From positions 7,451,001 through 7,515,000 of the forward strand of contig JARHVA010000021.1 in the NCBI GenBank assembly GCA_037957365.1: 64,000 nucleotides of DNA, written 5' to 3'. The notes beneath the pieces are model-generated. The model worked only from the letters and a program-made list of their open reading frames with translations. It had not been told where the DNA came from and did not search any database. The position numbers and the translations under genes are program-made. The stretch's first letter is position 1; every line of letters begins with the position of its first letter. Below are positions 33,270-46,862 of the stretch, piece after piece. The DNA comes from Torreya grandis. Taxonomy: Eukaryota > Streptophyta > Pinopsida > Cupressales > Taxaceae.

Positions 33270-36200
33270 CGTATAGTTGTTGCTGCCAAATGTCTTGACC
33301 CTCTAGAGTTCCTGCCTCGCCATCTCCACTCTTCCCACCCACTGCATCACACTGATCGTTATGGCCTCAAACTTCCCACCTGCAAACCAGGGCCGTCACA
33401 AAACCAATGGCGTCGAAACTGCATCGTGCAAACCCGCCTATCAACTGTCAAACAACCCAAGCAAATATTCTCCTATTATGTCTCTTGTGAGGCGAATCTG
33501 CAGAGCCTTATCCACCGTATAAGCCTCTGCCTTAAATATTTAACAATGAAGCAAATCAATAAGATGAAGTTCTAAATAAATATAGAGTTATATATAGAAA
33601 TTGTCAGAGATCAATTAGATGGGTATGAAATTGATTGAAAAATTGGATCAGTAGTTGTTATAAATATTTTGTACCTAATCAATTGTTCTCAATGTAAATA
33701 TGTCACTTTTATCATTGTAACACTTCCTAAACAATTTTTTCCAATATAACTGTACTCAATAAGGTTGAATAGTTCAGTAGACAAGGGTCTAAAGAGATGG
33801 ATTTAGGTATATTATGATCCACACATCCTATACGTGAAGGCTTTAGTAGGTTCCTATACAAAATTTTAGGTTTTTTTAAAAGTGCTGAAATTGATGTTTC
33901 ATGTAGGCAGTGATTGTGTAACTGCAACGGCGGTTATGAAACCACTGATTCATAAAATTAGCAGCTGTGTAACCCTCGCAATGATTTCAAAACTTTCACG
34001 GCAGTTTTTCCTCTTCATGAAGCGACATTTTTTACCTGCAGATAAAAGATAGGCAGAAAAACAGTTGCAAATGTTTCTCCTTCCAGGATCTTGTTCATTT
34101 CATCTCCTTTAATATTACATTCCTATATGCATATATGTAAGCTTCTTTAGGTGGTAGAGGCATCATCAATCCATCAGTCAATGAGTTATTTTTGGCTTGA
34201 GTCAATTAATGGTTCAGTTCTGTGTTCATTGATGGCCTTCTAGTAGGGGTAGACATCTATTTTTGGTAAAATACTTGTTATTACAATGTTTTTAGTACCA
34301 TTTTTTCAAATGGGTCATCACTTTAAATTAAGGACTTATTGGACCTTGTTTGTCTCTATTGTTTTTATTTGTACGATATTGTGGTCCTCTACTCTTATTT
34401 TTTATCACTATGTCACATGTTTATTTTGTGCTCATGACCCTGTTTTATTTCTTCTCTCTCTATCTATATTTATTTCTTCCTTTGGGGCATGAATGAAGGT
34501 CTAATGATTTCACCCTAGGTGGGATTGGCATGCTCTTTGATCCTATCCTCTTTGTTTTTTAGACTCTTTTGCTTGTGGTCTCATCCTTTTTATGCTTATA
34601 TCTGTTTGTTAGTTTTTGCCTTTTTCTTTTGTCAAATTTTACATGCCAATATCTCTTTAATTCAAACCATGATAATCATATCTATACAAATGATTTATGA
34701 GCACTTTAATAAGGATAAAATACAAGAACAAGATTCCACATAACGAGAGACTCTATTCTATAGTTTTCTAAAGGACCAGATAGCTAGTCATCCATTTTTA
34801 AGTTTAGGAACACTCTACATTTATTTATTTTCACTCAAGTACTTGCATCATATTCTGTATCAAAATTTACCTGAGCAACTTTTCATTTAATTGCATCTCA
34901 CTTTATGAGAAAAGGCTATGCTTGTTCTCTATATCCTTTATTCACATTACACATGAATTATGAGCTATGAAGGGTCTGATTTTAGCATGCAAAATATATG
35001 GTTTCAGAACCTTTATGGTTTCATAGCACAATTACTTATTCCCATTTATTTTTCTCTAACATCTTATGGCAAGCTAGGTCAAAGGAATTAAAAGATAAAA
35101 TTGGGTAGTTCTTCCCATTAATTCAATAAATTACGAGTATATAAATGCACGACATCTAGTGCAACATAGACACATAAGAAATTATAATCCAAGAAGTAGC
35201 ATAGGAAACAAGTGATGCACGAGGTCATGAACTAGATAATAGCAATCTTACCTGGGACATGGATGCCACAAGAGCTAATCCTATCCTTAGATAATTATAC
35301 AATTAAAATTTACACACATGTAGTGATATCACTATAGTACTCATCTCCATATTCATAATTTCAAAATCATAATAGTTGTGAGTAATCTGACTATTTTACT
35401 TTACATATTGTCCAAGCTGTCATAGAGTTCACAGACCCAAATTGTTACACAAATCATCCACAAGACTTCACTTTTAGCACATTTGAGTATAAATTTCAAG
35501 GATCTCAAATTAAACTTGTATAAGAATCTACAAGTTACACAAATCATATGCCTTTTTTCACTTGACTCTTTAGGTTGTGTAGAAGTAACTTAGTGCATGT
35601 GCAAGGTTGTGAAAAACAACTTCAAGGGTTGTGCATCAATATAAGGATTGTTCACCAACATAAGTTTTGTGCAAAACTAATAATTTATAACTTAAGTATT
35701 TTTGGATGTATGATTGCTTGTGAACTCAAATGCTCATGTATCAAGACTATAAGCTATCTCTCGATCAATATGTTCTATATCCCAGCTATAACCTCATAGC
35801 CTTATATCCAATAAATCCTAATAGGACTGATATCCCATTCTTTTTAATACCAACATCACATCAAGACATATGATTTTTTTTAAATCCAAACTTAGCAAGT
35901 CTATCCATTTCCCTTAATCCTAATTAGGCATATATTTGGTATCCCAATTGAGAATAGCCTCTTCTCCCACTAGTTATGAGATGAAGCCATGAAAGCCTTG
36001 ACCCAAATGACCCTAATTATTATAGTTATAGTTCCAAATAAAGGTTGATCCCTAAATCATAACATATAAAGGTTTAACTCTTGGTCGATACCCTTGATGA
36101 AGGGTGAAGGTAACAAAAGAGGTCAAGGAGGCCCATGAATTCTAGTTAACCAGTACTCAATTGAGAGTTCCTTTGAAAACTCTAGCTAACTAACTAATGT

Positions 36201-36614
36201 AAAAATTGACTTTTATGATGGTGCAGAGGGACACCTACCAAATTACCATATATTTACTTATGAGTTCACTCAATCCTCTATGGAATCAACAAGAATTTTA
36301 TAAATTTATCTTGTCTTAAACAATAACATTACAAAATACAAAGAGAGTTTATAATGGAATAACCAACCCTTATCCTATTGTTAAGCCATAAATATATAAT
36401 AGAGAGAAGGTAATGACTTGGGTTGGTGAAACCACCTATTATTAATTATTCATTATTAATGCAATCATCATTTTTCTTTGTCTTTTGTCTTATGGATACT
36501 ATACATCTACTTTTTTGTTTATTACAATGAGCCACATCATCAATATATAATTATAGATAAAAAACCATTTTTGAGATAACCTCATTTCACAAAAGGTGGA
36601 ATTAGAAATAAGAA

Positions 36615-36683
<69 letters not shown>

Positions 36684-37009
36684 AAGTGAAGTGAAAATAT
36701 TGAGACTTAAGTAAATTAAGAAAATAATGGGCCTCACCAAACCCCAGTTATCAATTAAATTAAGTTTTAAAACTTATTCACATATTCTATTTTACTAATT
36801 ATCTCTGCTTTATATAAGATTTTTTTAGTTTAGTAACCATTTAAACAAATTTAATAAGGCATCCACCTCTACCTATTTGAACTAAATATATTTAGATCCA
36901 TCATATTATTTAAATTTGGCTTCTAATAATATGATGGATGCATAAATATCCATCTCAAATTCTAATTCTCCTTATCATGAAAACTTACATGATCTCATGT
37001 CTTCATATG
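33270..37009. other. Anonymous DNA
   Basis: Nothing recognised except the (AT)n tract at 36617. CpG persists to about 33480 and then declines. Open frames at 34286-34743 are Phe/Leu-rich from T-rich sequence and show no domain. Confidence 0.35.
36617..36680. repeat. (AT)32 microsatellite
   Basis: 64-base uninterrupted AT run flanked on both sides by AAGAAG. Confidence 0.97.
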
Positions 37010-37014
37010 TACAT

Positions 37015-39560
37015 TGATGCAAGACCATCAAGATAGAAGACATCATTATTGTGTTATTGTTAGTAGAGGTCAACATTGGTCAATTTTGGGATGAAAATGT
37101 GTGTGAGGAAAATTTTAAGGTCCATTTGAGTCTTTAGAGTCATTTTGATTCATAGGGGTGTGTTTTATAGGTAATAGGAGTTTTCCCTCCAAAATTGGGA
37201 ATTTGAAAATTCAAATGTTGGAACTAAGCCTAGAAGAGCATGAGCATAGTTTGAAATGGTTAGGTGAAATAAGTTGTATTAAAATGTCTAATAAATTCAT
37301 GTAAATAAGTTTTTGAATACATTTCATGACAATTCATTAAGATGGTAACAATCCAAGAGTCAAGATTAGTCATGTAATCGCTCTTATGCATTGAAGTTGG
37401 TTATAGTAAACAAGTTGATATAAATACCCAAAACCAACATTGAAGTTGGATAGGAAAAATTTGGTAAATTATTTTAATGGCATAGAAGATAGGTGAGAGA
37501 GTATAATAGGTGATAAAGAGATCTAAGAAGGACAAATAGGGAGCAAAGTAAAAAGGTGGTGTAACCTCTCAAACAAGGTGGCAGAGTTCACATAGTCCAT
37601 TCATGGATTGCAAGTGTAATAGAGTTGGTAAATGAATAAATAAAGTTAATTTTATTGTGTGTTATTATCTCTTAATAAAAATATTGATTTATATCTATTT
37701 GTACATTATTTCATATGATCCTTAAAGGCTATATACAGACCTTGTGTGTATGTGCATAACTATAGGTTTGAAGGGATTGTACGTTATAGTCAAAGTAAAG
37801 AAGATGACAATGGAATTGATGAAGGTAAGTGATGTTCGTAAAGGGTAAATTATGATTCTATGATTTAATTGATGATATAAAGATAGCATATGATCAATGA
37901 GAAGTTATAATACTAGGTTTGAATGCAAAATTATTGATAAAGACTACACACAGTCCATTCTAATGAAGGATCTTTGTTGACATAGTTAACCCATTTCATT
38001 CAGACAGATTGTCAAGATGACTAAGAGTATATGGTTGAGTAATTGTTTAGTTATTGGAATGTTTGAGTCATTATAAGGTTGTAAAGGAACAAATTTGAAT
38101 TTTATCCTTGTAAAGTTTGAAATCTCTTGTATGCACATAGGCCTCTATTACATAATTAAGAGACCCTTGTTTGTATGATCAAATACCAAGGAGACATAGT
38201 AAGAATTAAAGAAGTGAGTGGTTATTTGGTTGATTTAATATTAATATGTAATGATGGAGGTAAAATGTGTATAATTTCCCTTAAAAAATTTTAAACATTT
38301 TTGAAGAGAATCATTTCATTAAACAAGCCACAATCCCATATAGGTAAGCCCCTATTTTGCACAGTTAAAGACCAAGAAGGAAAAGTATACTCTTAAGGAA
38401 GTGAAAGGACATTGTGTTAGGTAAGTTTTAGGATGAATGATGGTGGATAAAATCCCAAGAACAACAAAGGAGGAGTTTTTTAATGCTTTGAAGTGAATAG
38501 ACTAATGTATACCCTTATACAGTCATATCAAGAACATAATATTTTTCAAATTGCATGGTTATGAGGATAATTAGGTTGGCAAAGGTGTCTCAAGTATTTA
38601 TAAAGATGAATAGGAATGAAAAAGACCTGTAATATGTCTCATAATGATAAAAAAAAATTCCCTATAACTAAATTTATGGAATTTTGTCTCCTCTCAACCT
38701 GTGCAACCCTAAGTACTAACTTAAGTAGGGTTTCAAAACTAGAAACCCCATAGAAGGAGTTTTAACCATTAGAAAATGCTGAAAATTTGTAATTTTTCAC
38801 ATATGTACATGTATAAATATAACTAAGTGGTTTTAGTGTATTTTAGGGCCTAACAATACTGATTCAAGGTCTGTGGGTGTGCTTTAAGGGCTAATAGGCC
38901 TAATTGAGAAGAGGTTTACAAATTAAGTACCTCATAAATGTGTATTTAAACCTTAAAATTTCATGAGGAGTTGTAAATAGATATAGGGTGGTATAAAATG
39001 CATTTATATCTATTAGACAACCTACAAAATCTTCAAACCAAGAAGAAATGTGAAAAAATGATATAGGCCTAGTAGGGTCATTGTGAACTTGAGGTATGAA
39101 AATGAGTGGTGAATTGTGATTGAGTGATTATAGGAGGTCAGACCAGGTGTGATATGATCATCCAATACCATCCAAAAAATAATATTTATCCCTTGTAACC
39201 ATTAACTAGATTTGATACTTATGACATATGAAGATTGCCTAGTGAGAAATTAATAAGTGAATTGAGAAGTAATAATTAATTAATTAATTAATGATGAATG
39301 AATGAATGGAATAGAATGGAATGGTTTGACTTGTGTTGAGTTATATCATGAATGAGGGGACTAAATATAGGTATAGATGATTCCAATATGTTTTGAAACA
39401 AAAAAAATATTAAAGGAGACTATATAGTCTAGTGGATAAGATGGGAGAGATCAATGTAGATGGAACCTTATAGATAAATAAAAACACTTAATGAGATCAT
39501 TTTCAAACATAGAGCCAAAACTTGTTGATTTGGATAATTCTTCCTTATACCTTTACATTC
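37015..39560 (+). repeat. Element II 5' LTR
   Basis: 2,546 bp, aligning throughout with 42425-44908. Carries an expanded AATT/AATG tetranucleotide tract at 39272-39325 that is much shorter in the partner LTR (about 44655). The end is set by the PBS. Confidence 0.87.
39272..39325. repeat. AATT/AATG tetranucleotide tract in the 5' LTR
   Basis: TAATTAATTAATTAATTAAT followed by GATGAATGAATGAATGG and GGAATAGAATGGAATGG. The 3' LTR has only a short AATGAATGAATGG form. Confidence 0.85.
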
Positions 39561-39562
39561 TT

Positions 39563-39574
39563 TGGTATCATATC
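39563..39574 (+). other. Element II primer-binding site
   Basis: TGGTATCATATC against TGGTATCAGAGC: the first eight bases match the tRNA-iMet complement, next to the LTR end. Confidence 0.7.
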
Positions 39575-39599
39575 AAGGTAATCTTGGTTAGATTTTTGT

Positions 39600-42400
39600 T
39601 TTGATTTCTTTAAAACTTGTTAATTTGAGATGAATACATAATGCTATGAAGTTTTCAAGAGATAACACTTTTAGGGTATTGTGGGAGGAGTAAGGTACAA
39701 CTTTGATATATTAATTTTATTATAAAGGAATATAATATTGATAAAGAGAAGAGTATAAAGCCCCAAATTCCAATGAGGAGGACTTAAAGCTAGTCAACAG
39801 AGTACTAGAGAAGGTAGTGTGAAGGAAGAGCATTGAAGCTAAAGTGAGAAATAGAAGAACAAAGACTCCAAGAGAGGGTCAAGAATGTTAAGAGGAGTCA
39901 TAGATAGAAGAATAAAGGAAGATATAAATAATATCCAAGAGTGATCTAAGAAGCAAGCAGGCAGCTTGCTAGTGATTGGTCTAGATAGGCCTAGAAAGCA
40001 AAGAATAGTGAGAGAATATGGATGTACAAAGAGAAGTGGAATATATGAGAAAAGAGTTAGGGTATATTATCGATAAGGTATAGATCATGGTGAATCTCTT
40101 GAAATTACAAGGAATATACTGGCTTGGCTATAGAATGAGAAAGAGGGTGAAGTGGCCACTAGAGTCACTTGTGAAAGAGATAAGACACAAGATAAGTGTC
40201 TTGAAGAATGAAAAGAAAACAAAGAGTGTAGACCATAGAATAATGAGGAATTATAAGTTTCCAAGTGATAAAAAAATATAAAGAGGTAGATAAGAGAGTT
40301 CTTATCAAGGAGAACATGAAGGAGAGAGAAGTCCCAAGAGGATCACTTAAGAGAGAAGACAAGAAGAAAAGGTGGAGAGTGTTTATGCAAGAGACATTCA
40401 AGGATACTATATGGTCTCTCAGTTAATACTCTTAACATTTGTTTCATGTTTGTGTATGTAGATATGAATAAATGTTTGGTGAAGGCCAAGCATAAGGTCT
40501 TAAATTTGGTGAAGGATGGGCCTAGAACATCACCCATCAAGCAGAAAGAAGAAGATAAGGAAAGATAACTTGTTGTAAAATACAAAGTGATGAATATTGA
40601 ATGTATTTATCATGCTAAAGATAAGGTATAATATGATTACTATGATGTTTTGACAATCATTACACTTGAAGTAAGAAAAGATGCACATAAGGAAGATAAT
40701 ATAGCTGACCATGAAGGCATAAAGATAAAACATACAGACATGAATGAAGAAATGAACTTTCAACATTCATATTTTTAGGTAAATAAATTTTTGAGCATTG
40801 ATTTTTATTGCACAGATGAAGAAGAGGTAACTAATATGCAGATTGGAAGAAAGAAGGACAAAGGATAGCCCTCAAGGAGCGAACAAGGACATGGATATGT
40901 TTGGCCTAAATAGATCAATAAAATAGGTGGTGATAAATAAGAGGTGAACCTTAAAAAATAGTTCAATCAAGACAAGAACATAGGTGGAAAGCAAGAACAA
41001 ATGTGGAAGCAAAAAACAAAATATAAGGTACATCAAGGTGGCATGATAGGTTACCAAGGTATGAAGCATGAAGGATATGAAATGAAAATAAAATGGAAAT
41101 ATAATAGAATACAATTCATAAATTAGGTTGCAAAGAGAATGAAAAGAGTAAAATAAGATAATATTGCAGGTGTACCTCAAACAAATGTGAGGAAAAAATA
41201 AAGTGGCAATGTCAAGAAGCAAATAGAAGAAAAGGTGCAAGTACACAAAGACCAAGAGTTGAAGGTGCGGTAAGAAGATGAATGTAAAAAATATAAATGG
41301 ACTCAAGGTTTGATGTATAATATTATTTATGACGATTCATTTGAATTTGATTCAATTAATGAAGACATTTTTTACATGGAAACGATTACATTGATTAATT
41401 AGTTTGTAGAAAGGCAAGGTGAGGATGAAGCACCTCAAGGAGCACTTAAAAAACATGGTGTACAATATAATGAAGTTGTTTTCACTCTCATGAATTAGGG
41501 AGTCCAAGTACAATATAAACATCAAGGTGCCCAAGAAAATGAATAACAATGTAGACCAAGATTTGATGAAAGTTGTGAAGAGGTGGATGCTCTCAAATTA
41601 CAAGAAGAAAAAATGCTAAAAAATATTATCATTCCATAAAATGGGATGAAATTAGGTGAGGTACAAAAAAAAATATCATGAATTATCTCAAGGAATAGCT
41701 ATATATGGAGCAACATAGGGAAGCACAAGGAGTTGTGAAAACAAATCTACAATCAAGCAAGCTAGCAAGCAAGAAATGGGAGTATAAGTAATTTGACAAG
41801 CTAATATATACTATGGGTGAAGTTGTAGTAGAGTTAGTAGTTAAAATTCATGATGATGGAAAGAATATAAGGTGCCAAACAGCATTTTACCATGTTGAAG
41901 ATAGCCTAGTTTAGATAAAGTCCTTGTAAAATGAATAATGTTTTGTGCATCCATGTCAAGAAGTGAAGGAATGTGAATAAGAGGAAGTGAAATAAATTAT
42001 ATTAGATCAAAAGGAAAAGATATAATTTCTCATGAAGTCATTATAAGAAGGGATAAACATTTCAAAGAAGCTAAAACACGTGAACAAGCAAGAATCAAGT
42101 GAGATCCATAAGGAAGGAAGCCATAAAACAAGCATGAGAAAGAAGAATAAGAACCATTGGCTAGATATGGAGTGTGATGAAGGAAAAATACACTTATAAA
42201 ATATGTAACATACAACAAAAAAGGATCTACAATAGTTGGTACACCTCATAGAGGTAGAGGATGCATTGACAAAGAGACTAGACAAAGCCAAAAAGAATAA
42301 ATGTAAAATATTATCAAAGAGAAATGAGGAATAATAGTTAGGTGAGAATTTAATACCCTAAAAAACTAAATTGGAAGAAAATAAATAAGTTTTATCATGC
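39600..42400 (+). pseudogene. Element II internal region, unrecognised Lys/Glu-rich remnant
   Basis: Plus-strand purine-rich DNA that looks formerly coding. 40087-40281 is open for 64 codons and basic (Lys/Arg-rich). About 41280-41620 reads as one frame with few stops and an acidic composition (YNIIYDDSFEFDSINEDIFY, then VERQGEDEAPQGALKKHGVQ). None of the usual retroelement motifs (CCHC, DSG, YxDD, HHCC) is visible. Long open frames on the opposite strand (for example 40872-41306) are shadows of this purine-rich strand. It could be a non-autonomous element's own protein; function unknown. Confidence 0.35.
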
Positions 42401-42424
42401 AATTAGTCTCCCTCCTAGGGAGTA

Positions 42425-44908
42425 TGATGCAGGAGCATCAAGTTAAAAGACATCATTTTTGTGTTATTGTTAATAGAGGTCAAAGTTGGTCAATTTTGGG
42501 ATGAAAATGTGTGTGAGTAAAATTTTAAGGTTCATTTGAGTCTTTGGAGTCATTTTGAGTCATATGTGTGCATTTTATAAGTAATAGGAGTTTTCCCTCC
42601 AAAAGTGGGAATTTGAAAATTTAAATGTTTGAATTAAGCCTAGAAGAGCATGAGCATAGTTCAAAATGGTTAGGTGAGATAAGTTGTATTAAAAGGTAAA
42701 ATAAATTCATGTATAAAATATTTTTAATAAATTTCATGACAATTCATTAATATGGTAACAATCCAAGAGTCGAAATTAGTCATGTAATCACTCTTATGCA
42801 TTGAAGTTGGTTATAGTAAACAAGTTGACGTAACTACCCAAAACCAAAATTGAATTTGGATGGGAGAGAGTTATTAAATGAATTTTATGGTTTAAATTAG
42901 ATTTTATATATTATTATATGTGATATATATCTATAATAATTAGAAATATGTATCAAAGGAAAAAGGTGGTGTGACCTCTCAAACAAGGTAGTAGAGTTCA
43001 CAGAGTCCAATCATGGACTATAAGTGTAATAAAGTTGGTTCAAATGAATGAATAAAGTTGATTTTTTTATGTTTCATTATATCTAAATAAAAATATTTAT
43101 TTATCTTTATTTTTTCATTGTTTCATATGAGCCTTAAAGGCTATATATAGACCATGTGTGTATGTGTGTAACTGCAAGTCTAAAGAGGTTATAGCCAAAG
43201 TAAAGAAGATGATAATGGAATTGATAAAGGTAAGAGATGTTTTTAAGGGGTAAATTATGATTATATGATTTAATTAATGATATAAATATATTATATGATC
43301 AATTATAATGTTTAAATGCAAACTTATTGATAAGGACTACATACAACCCATTCTAATGAAGGATCTTTGTTGACATAATTAAACCTTTTCATTCAAATAG
43401 ATTGTCAAAAAGACTAATATTGAGGGATTATTTAGTTATTGTAATGGTTGAGTCATGATAAGTTTTTAAGGGAAACAATCTGAAGTTTATCCTTGTAAAT
43501 TTGAAATCTCTTGTATGCACACAGGCCCCTATTACATAGTCAAGAGACCCATGTTTGTATGATCAAATGCCAAGGAAACATATTAAGAATTAAATAAGTA
43601 ATTTTTTGTTTGATTGATTGATATTGATATGGAATTAATTATATAAATTTGGATGATTTCCCTTATAATTTTTTAAACATTTTGGAAGAGAATCAATTCA
43701 TTAAAAAAGACATAGACCCATACAGTTAAGCCCCTGTTTTGCACAGTTAAAGACCAAGAAGGAAAAGTATAATCTTAAGGAAGTGAAAGGACATTATGTT
43801 ATGTAATTTTTAGTATTAATTATGGTGTATAAATCCCATGAAAAACCAAGGAGGATTTTGGGAATGTTTTGAAGTGAACAGACTAATCTATACCCTTACA
43901 CAATCATATCAAGAACATAGTGTTCTGCAAATTGCATGGTTATGAGGATAATCAAATTTGGCAGAGGTGTCTCAAGTATTTATAAAGATTAATATGAATT
44001 ATAAAAACCTATAAAATTTCTTATAATGATTATTAAGGCCCTAAAACTAAATTTATGTTATTTTGTCTCCTCTTGTCTTGTGGAGGCCTGAGTACTAGTT
44101 TAACTAGGGTTTCAAAACTAAAAACCCCATAAAAGGAGTTTCAACCATTATAAAATGCTTAAAATTTGTAATATTTCTTGTGTGGAGATGTATAAATATA
44201 ATCAAGTGTTTTTAGTTTGTTTTATGACCATACAATATAGATTAAAGGTCTATAGGCATGTTTAGAGGGCTAATATACCTAATTGAGAGGAGGTTTATAA
44301 AGGAAGTACCTCCTAAATGTGGATTTAAACACTCAAACTTCATAATGAGTTGTAAAAATATAGAGGTTGGTTTAAAATTCCTTTATATATAGTATAAAAC
44401 ATGTAAAATATTCAAACCAAGAGGAAATGTGAAAAAAAAAAACAAGCCTAGTAGGGTCATTGTGAACTTGAGATATGAAAATGAGTAGTGAATTATGATT
44501 GAAGGATTGAAGGAGGTTATCCCAGGTGTGGTATTATCATCCAAGACCATCCATGAAATAATATTTACCCCTTGGAACTATTAACTAGAATTGATACTTA
44601 TGACCTATGAAGGTTGCCTAGTGAGAAGCTAATAAGTGAATTGAGAAGTAATAATGAATGAATGGAATCGAGTGGTTTGACTTGTGTTGAGTGATATCAT
44701 TAATGAGTGGATGAAATATAGGTATAGATTATTCCAATATGTTGGTGACAAAAAAACTATGAAAAGAGACTATATAGTCTAGTGGATAAGATGGGAGATA
44801 TCAATGTAGATGGAACCTTGTAGACAAAACAAAGCAGTTATTGAGATATTGTCAAATATAGATCCAAATATTGTTGATATGGAAACTTATTACCTTACCT
44901 CTACATTA
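42425..44908 (+). repeat. Element II 3' LTR
   Basis: 2,484 bp, beginning TGATGCAGGAGCATCA directly after a purine-rich AGGGAGTA and ending CTACATTA before the TACAT duplicate. Confidence 0.87.
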
Positions 44909-44913
44909 TACAT

Positions 44914-45277
44914 CCTCATCTCAATAATATAAAATGTTATTTTCATTTCCTAAAATTTTATAAGGTAAACTCTTAAATGTAGATATATTTGTATACATGT
45001 ACACATTTATAATTAAAACCTACAGTAGATAATTATTCCCCAAAGTAATGTGGTCCTAACATTATAATTCAAGTATAACATTTAAATAAATTATTTACAT
45101 GAATAATTGCCTTAGAAAAACTACAGCCAACTTGGAGATGGAGCTACTAACAATTGGGAACTTACGTGCTTAAAATAACATAATTAAATAAGTGAATTAT
45201 GGGATAATCAAACCTATTTATCCATTAAATTCAATTTTGTACTTAATTTTCACATATTTTACTTGATTAATTGACCC

Positions 45278-45310
<33 letters not shown>

Positions 45311-45595
45311 CAAGAAAAGTGACATCTCCCTTCAAGCAATGAACACAAGCATGCCTTTACTGAGAGAGCAAAAAATAGTCTTTAATTTATACTTAATGAA
45401 ATAGATTAAATTGAACCTATAAAAATAGAGGACTTAGGCAAATATAAAATCTTAAAAAAAACTTATTAATAATCTAATCTACTACTTTAAAATAATTTAA
45501 ATAATGGTCTTATTCTATGCAATGAAAAGCTCTAACTTTAATGTGTGCTTTAAAAATAATGGTGGAAATTAAATCAATATTCTAAAAATATCCCT
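44914..45595. other. AT-rich DNA with a short (AT)n
   Basis: No coding recognised. (AT)n of about 29 bases at 45281-45309. Confidence 0.5.
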
Positions 45596-46862
45596 TAATT
45601 TTTACCATGAATTGTTTCAACATCCATAATGCCCAAATTTTGTCTTAGGCATTCAAAATTTTCTATAACCAATGCCTTTGTAAATATATCTACTAACTGA
45701 TCTTCAGATCTATAAAAACAAAAATGAATTTATCCATTATTCACTAACTCTCTAATGAAATGATACCTACTATCAATATGCATACTTATCTTGTGAAAAA
45801 ATTGATTATTTGATAGTGAAATTGCTGATTTATTATCACAAAATACTGGTGTAGGATTCTCCTACATATGCAATAGATCTATCAACACTCTCTGCATATA
45901 AACTTCTTGACATATGTTGATGTTACTAATACATAATTTGCTTTAGTGGAATCCATTTCTATCAAGTATGAGTCAATCCAACTATACCATGCTTGTGATG
46001 TTTATTTGATCCATAAAGAGCTTTCTTCAATCGGTATGCCTTATCTTCATGTCCTTGTAATTCATAACCTTGTGGTTGTTCTACATACACTTCTTCCTCT
46101 AGAAAACCATTTACAAATGTTGATTTGACATCCATTTGGTATTATTTCCAATTACTTTGTGTTGTTATGTATAAAACCATCTTGATTATATCAACCTTCC
46201 AACTTGTAAAAATGTCTCATTATAATTAATTCCATGTTTTTGTGCAAAACCTTTTGCTACTAACCTTGATTTGTATTTTTCAACTTATCCTTATGCATTG
46301 AACTTAGTCTTATAAACCCATTTGACTCCTATGTTGTATTTACCTTCAGGTAGATTTACTAATTCCTATGTTTTATTTATTTCAATATAATCCATCTCTT
46401 CTTCCATAACCTTAATCCAATGATCTTCTTTAGTCACTTATTCAAAATATATAAGATCATGAGAAAATAAAGTAAAATTTCAATGTACATATAAATTATC
46501 TTCTCCTTGATCACAAATTTCTTTCAAACTTCTTATTTTCTTACCTCTATACCCTGATATTAAAAAAAAAATTATAGGATAGGATTCATTACTTCCTTGT
46601 GAGTTGGGAGTAGGATGGGTTGCATGAACTGGAGATTTACCTTGCTTAAAATTCCTTGGCTTTTTTTCTCTCCTAAATTATATCCTTGTATATTTATTGT
46701 TGGAATACCTTTTGCTTATGAACTTGGCTAACCACCTTACACACCTTGTTGTATTAATTGTTCTTCTTCTTAAGGTATAGTAGTTATAATTGATCTATCA
46801 ATACTTTCATCCAAAGCTTCCTCTTCCTTGAATTAAACATCTCTATTGATGATTATTTTCTT
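45596..46862 (-). pseudogene. Copia-D: internally deleted copia pol fragment
   Basis: Minus strand, different from copia-A, B and C. At the right edge: end of the integrase region (KIIIN, then EEEALDESIDRSIITTIP, about 46780-46860). Then the RT start MDVKSTFVNGFLEEEVYVEQ and PQGYELQGHEDKAYRLKKAL (about 46000-46135). Most of RT, including YVDD, is absent; the sequence passes at about 45950-45970 to RNase H remnants: YVLVTS...KKF, FCDNKSAISLSNN (about 45805-45845), YHFIRELVNNG (about 45740-45770), QLVDIFTKAL (about 45670-45700). Its right end abuts the truncated LTR of copia-C. Confidence 0.75.

Larger units (their letters stand above)
37015..44908 (+). mobile_element. Element II: non-autonomous LTR retrotransposon, 2.5-kb LTRs
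   Basis: Complete two-LTR element of 7,894 bp with perfect target duplication TACAT (37010-37014, 44909-44913). PBS at 39563 is tRNA-iMet type, and a purine run AGGGAGTA precedes the 3' LTR. The 2.86-kb interior has no recognisable protease, RT, RNase H or integrase. The LTR terminus TGATGCAGGAGCATCA closely matches that of the gypsy family A LTRs (TGATGTAGGAGCATCC at 656, TGATATAGGAGCATCC at 58038), suggesting a large non-autonomous derivative moved by family A proteins. The LTRs differ by roughly a tenth by eye. Confidence 0.88.

Noticed and set aside
33252..33575. 107-codon plus-strand frame
   Set aside because: Overlaps the 74-codon frame out of phase, with no motif; likely a by-product of the CpG-bearing region.
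34286..34743. Two open frames of about 70 codons with hydrophobic stretches
   Set aside because: T-rich low-complexity translation; no start context, domain or splice support.
40872..41306. 144-codon minus-strand frame with many Phe/Leu, like a membrane protein
   Set aside because: Antisense of the purine-rich Element II interior; hydrophobicity follows from T-richness.
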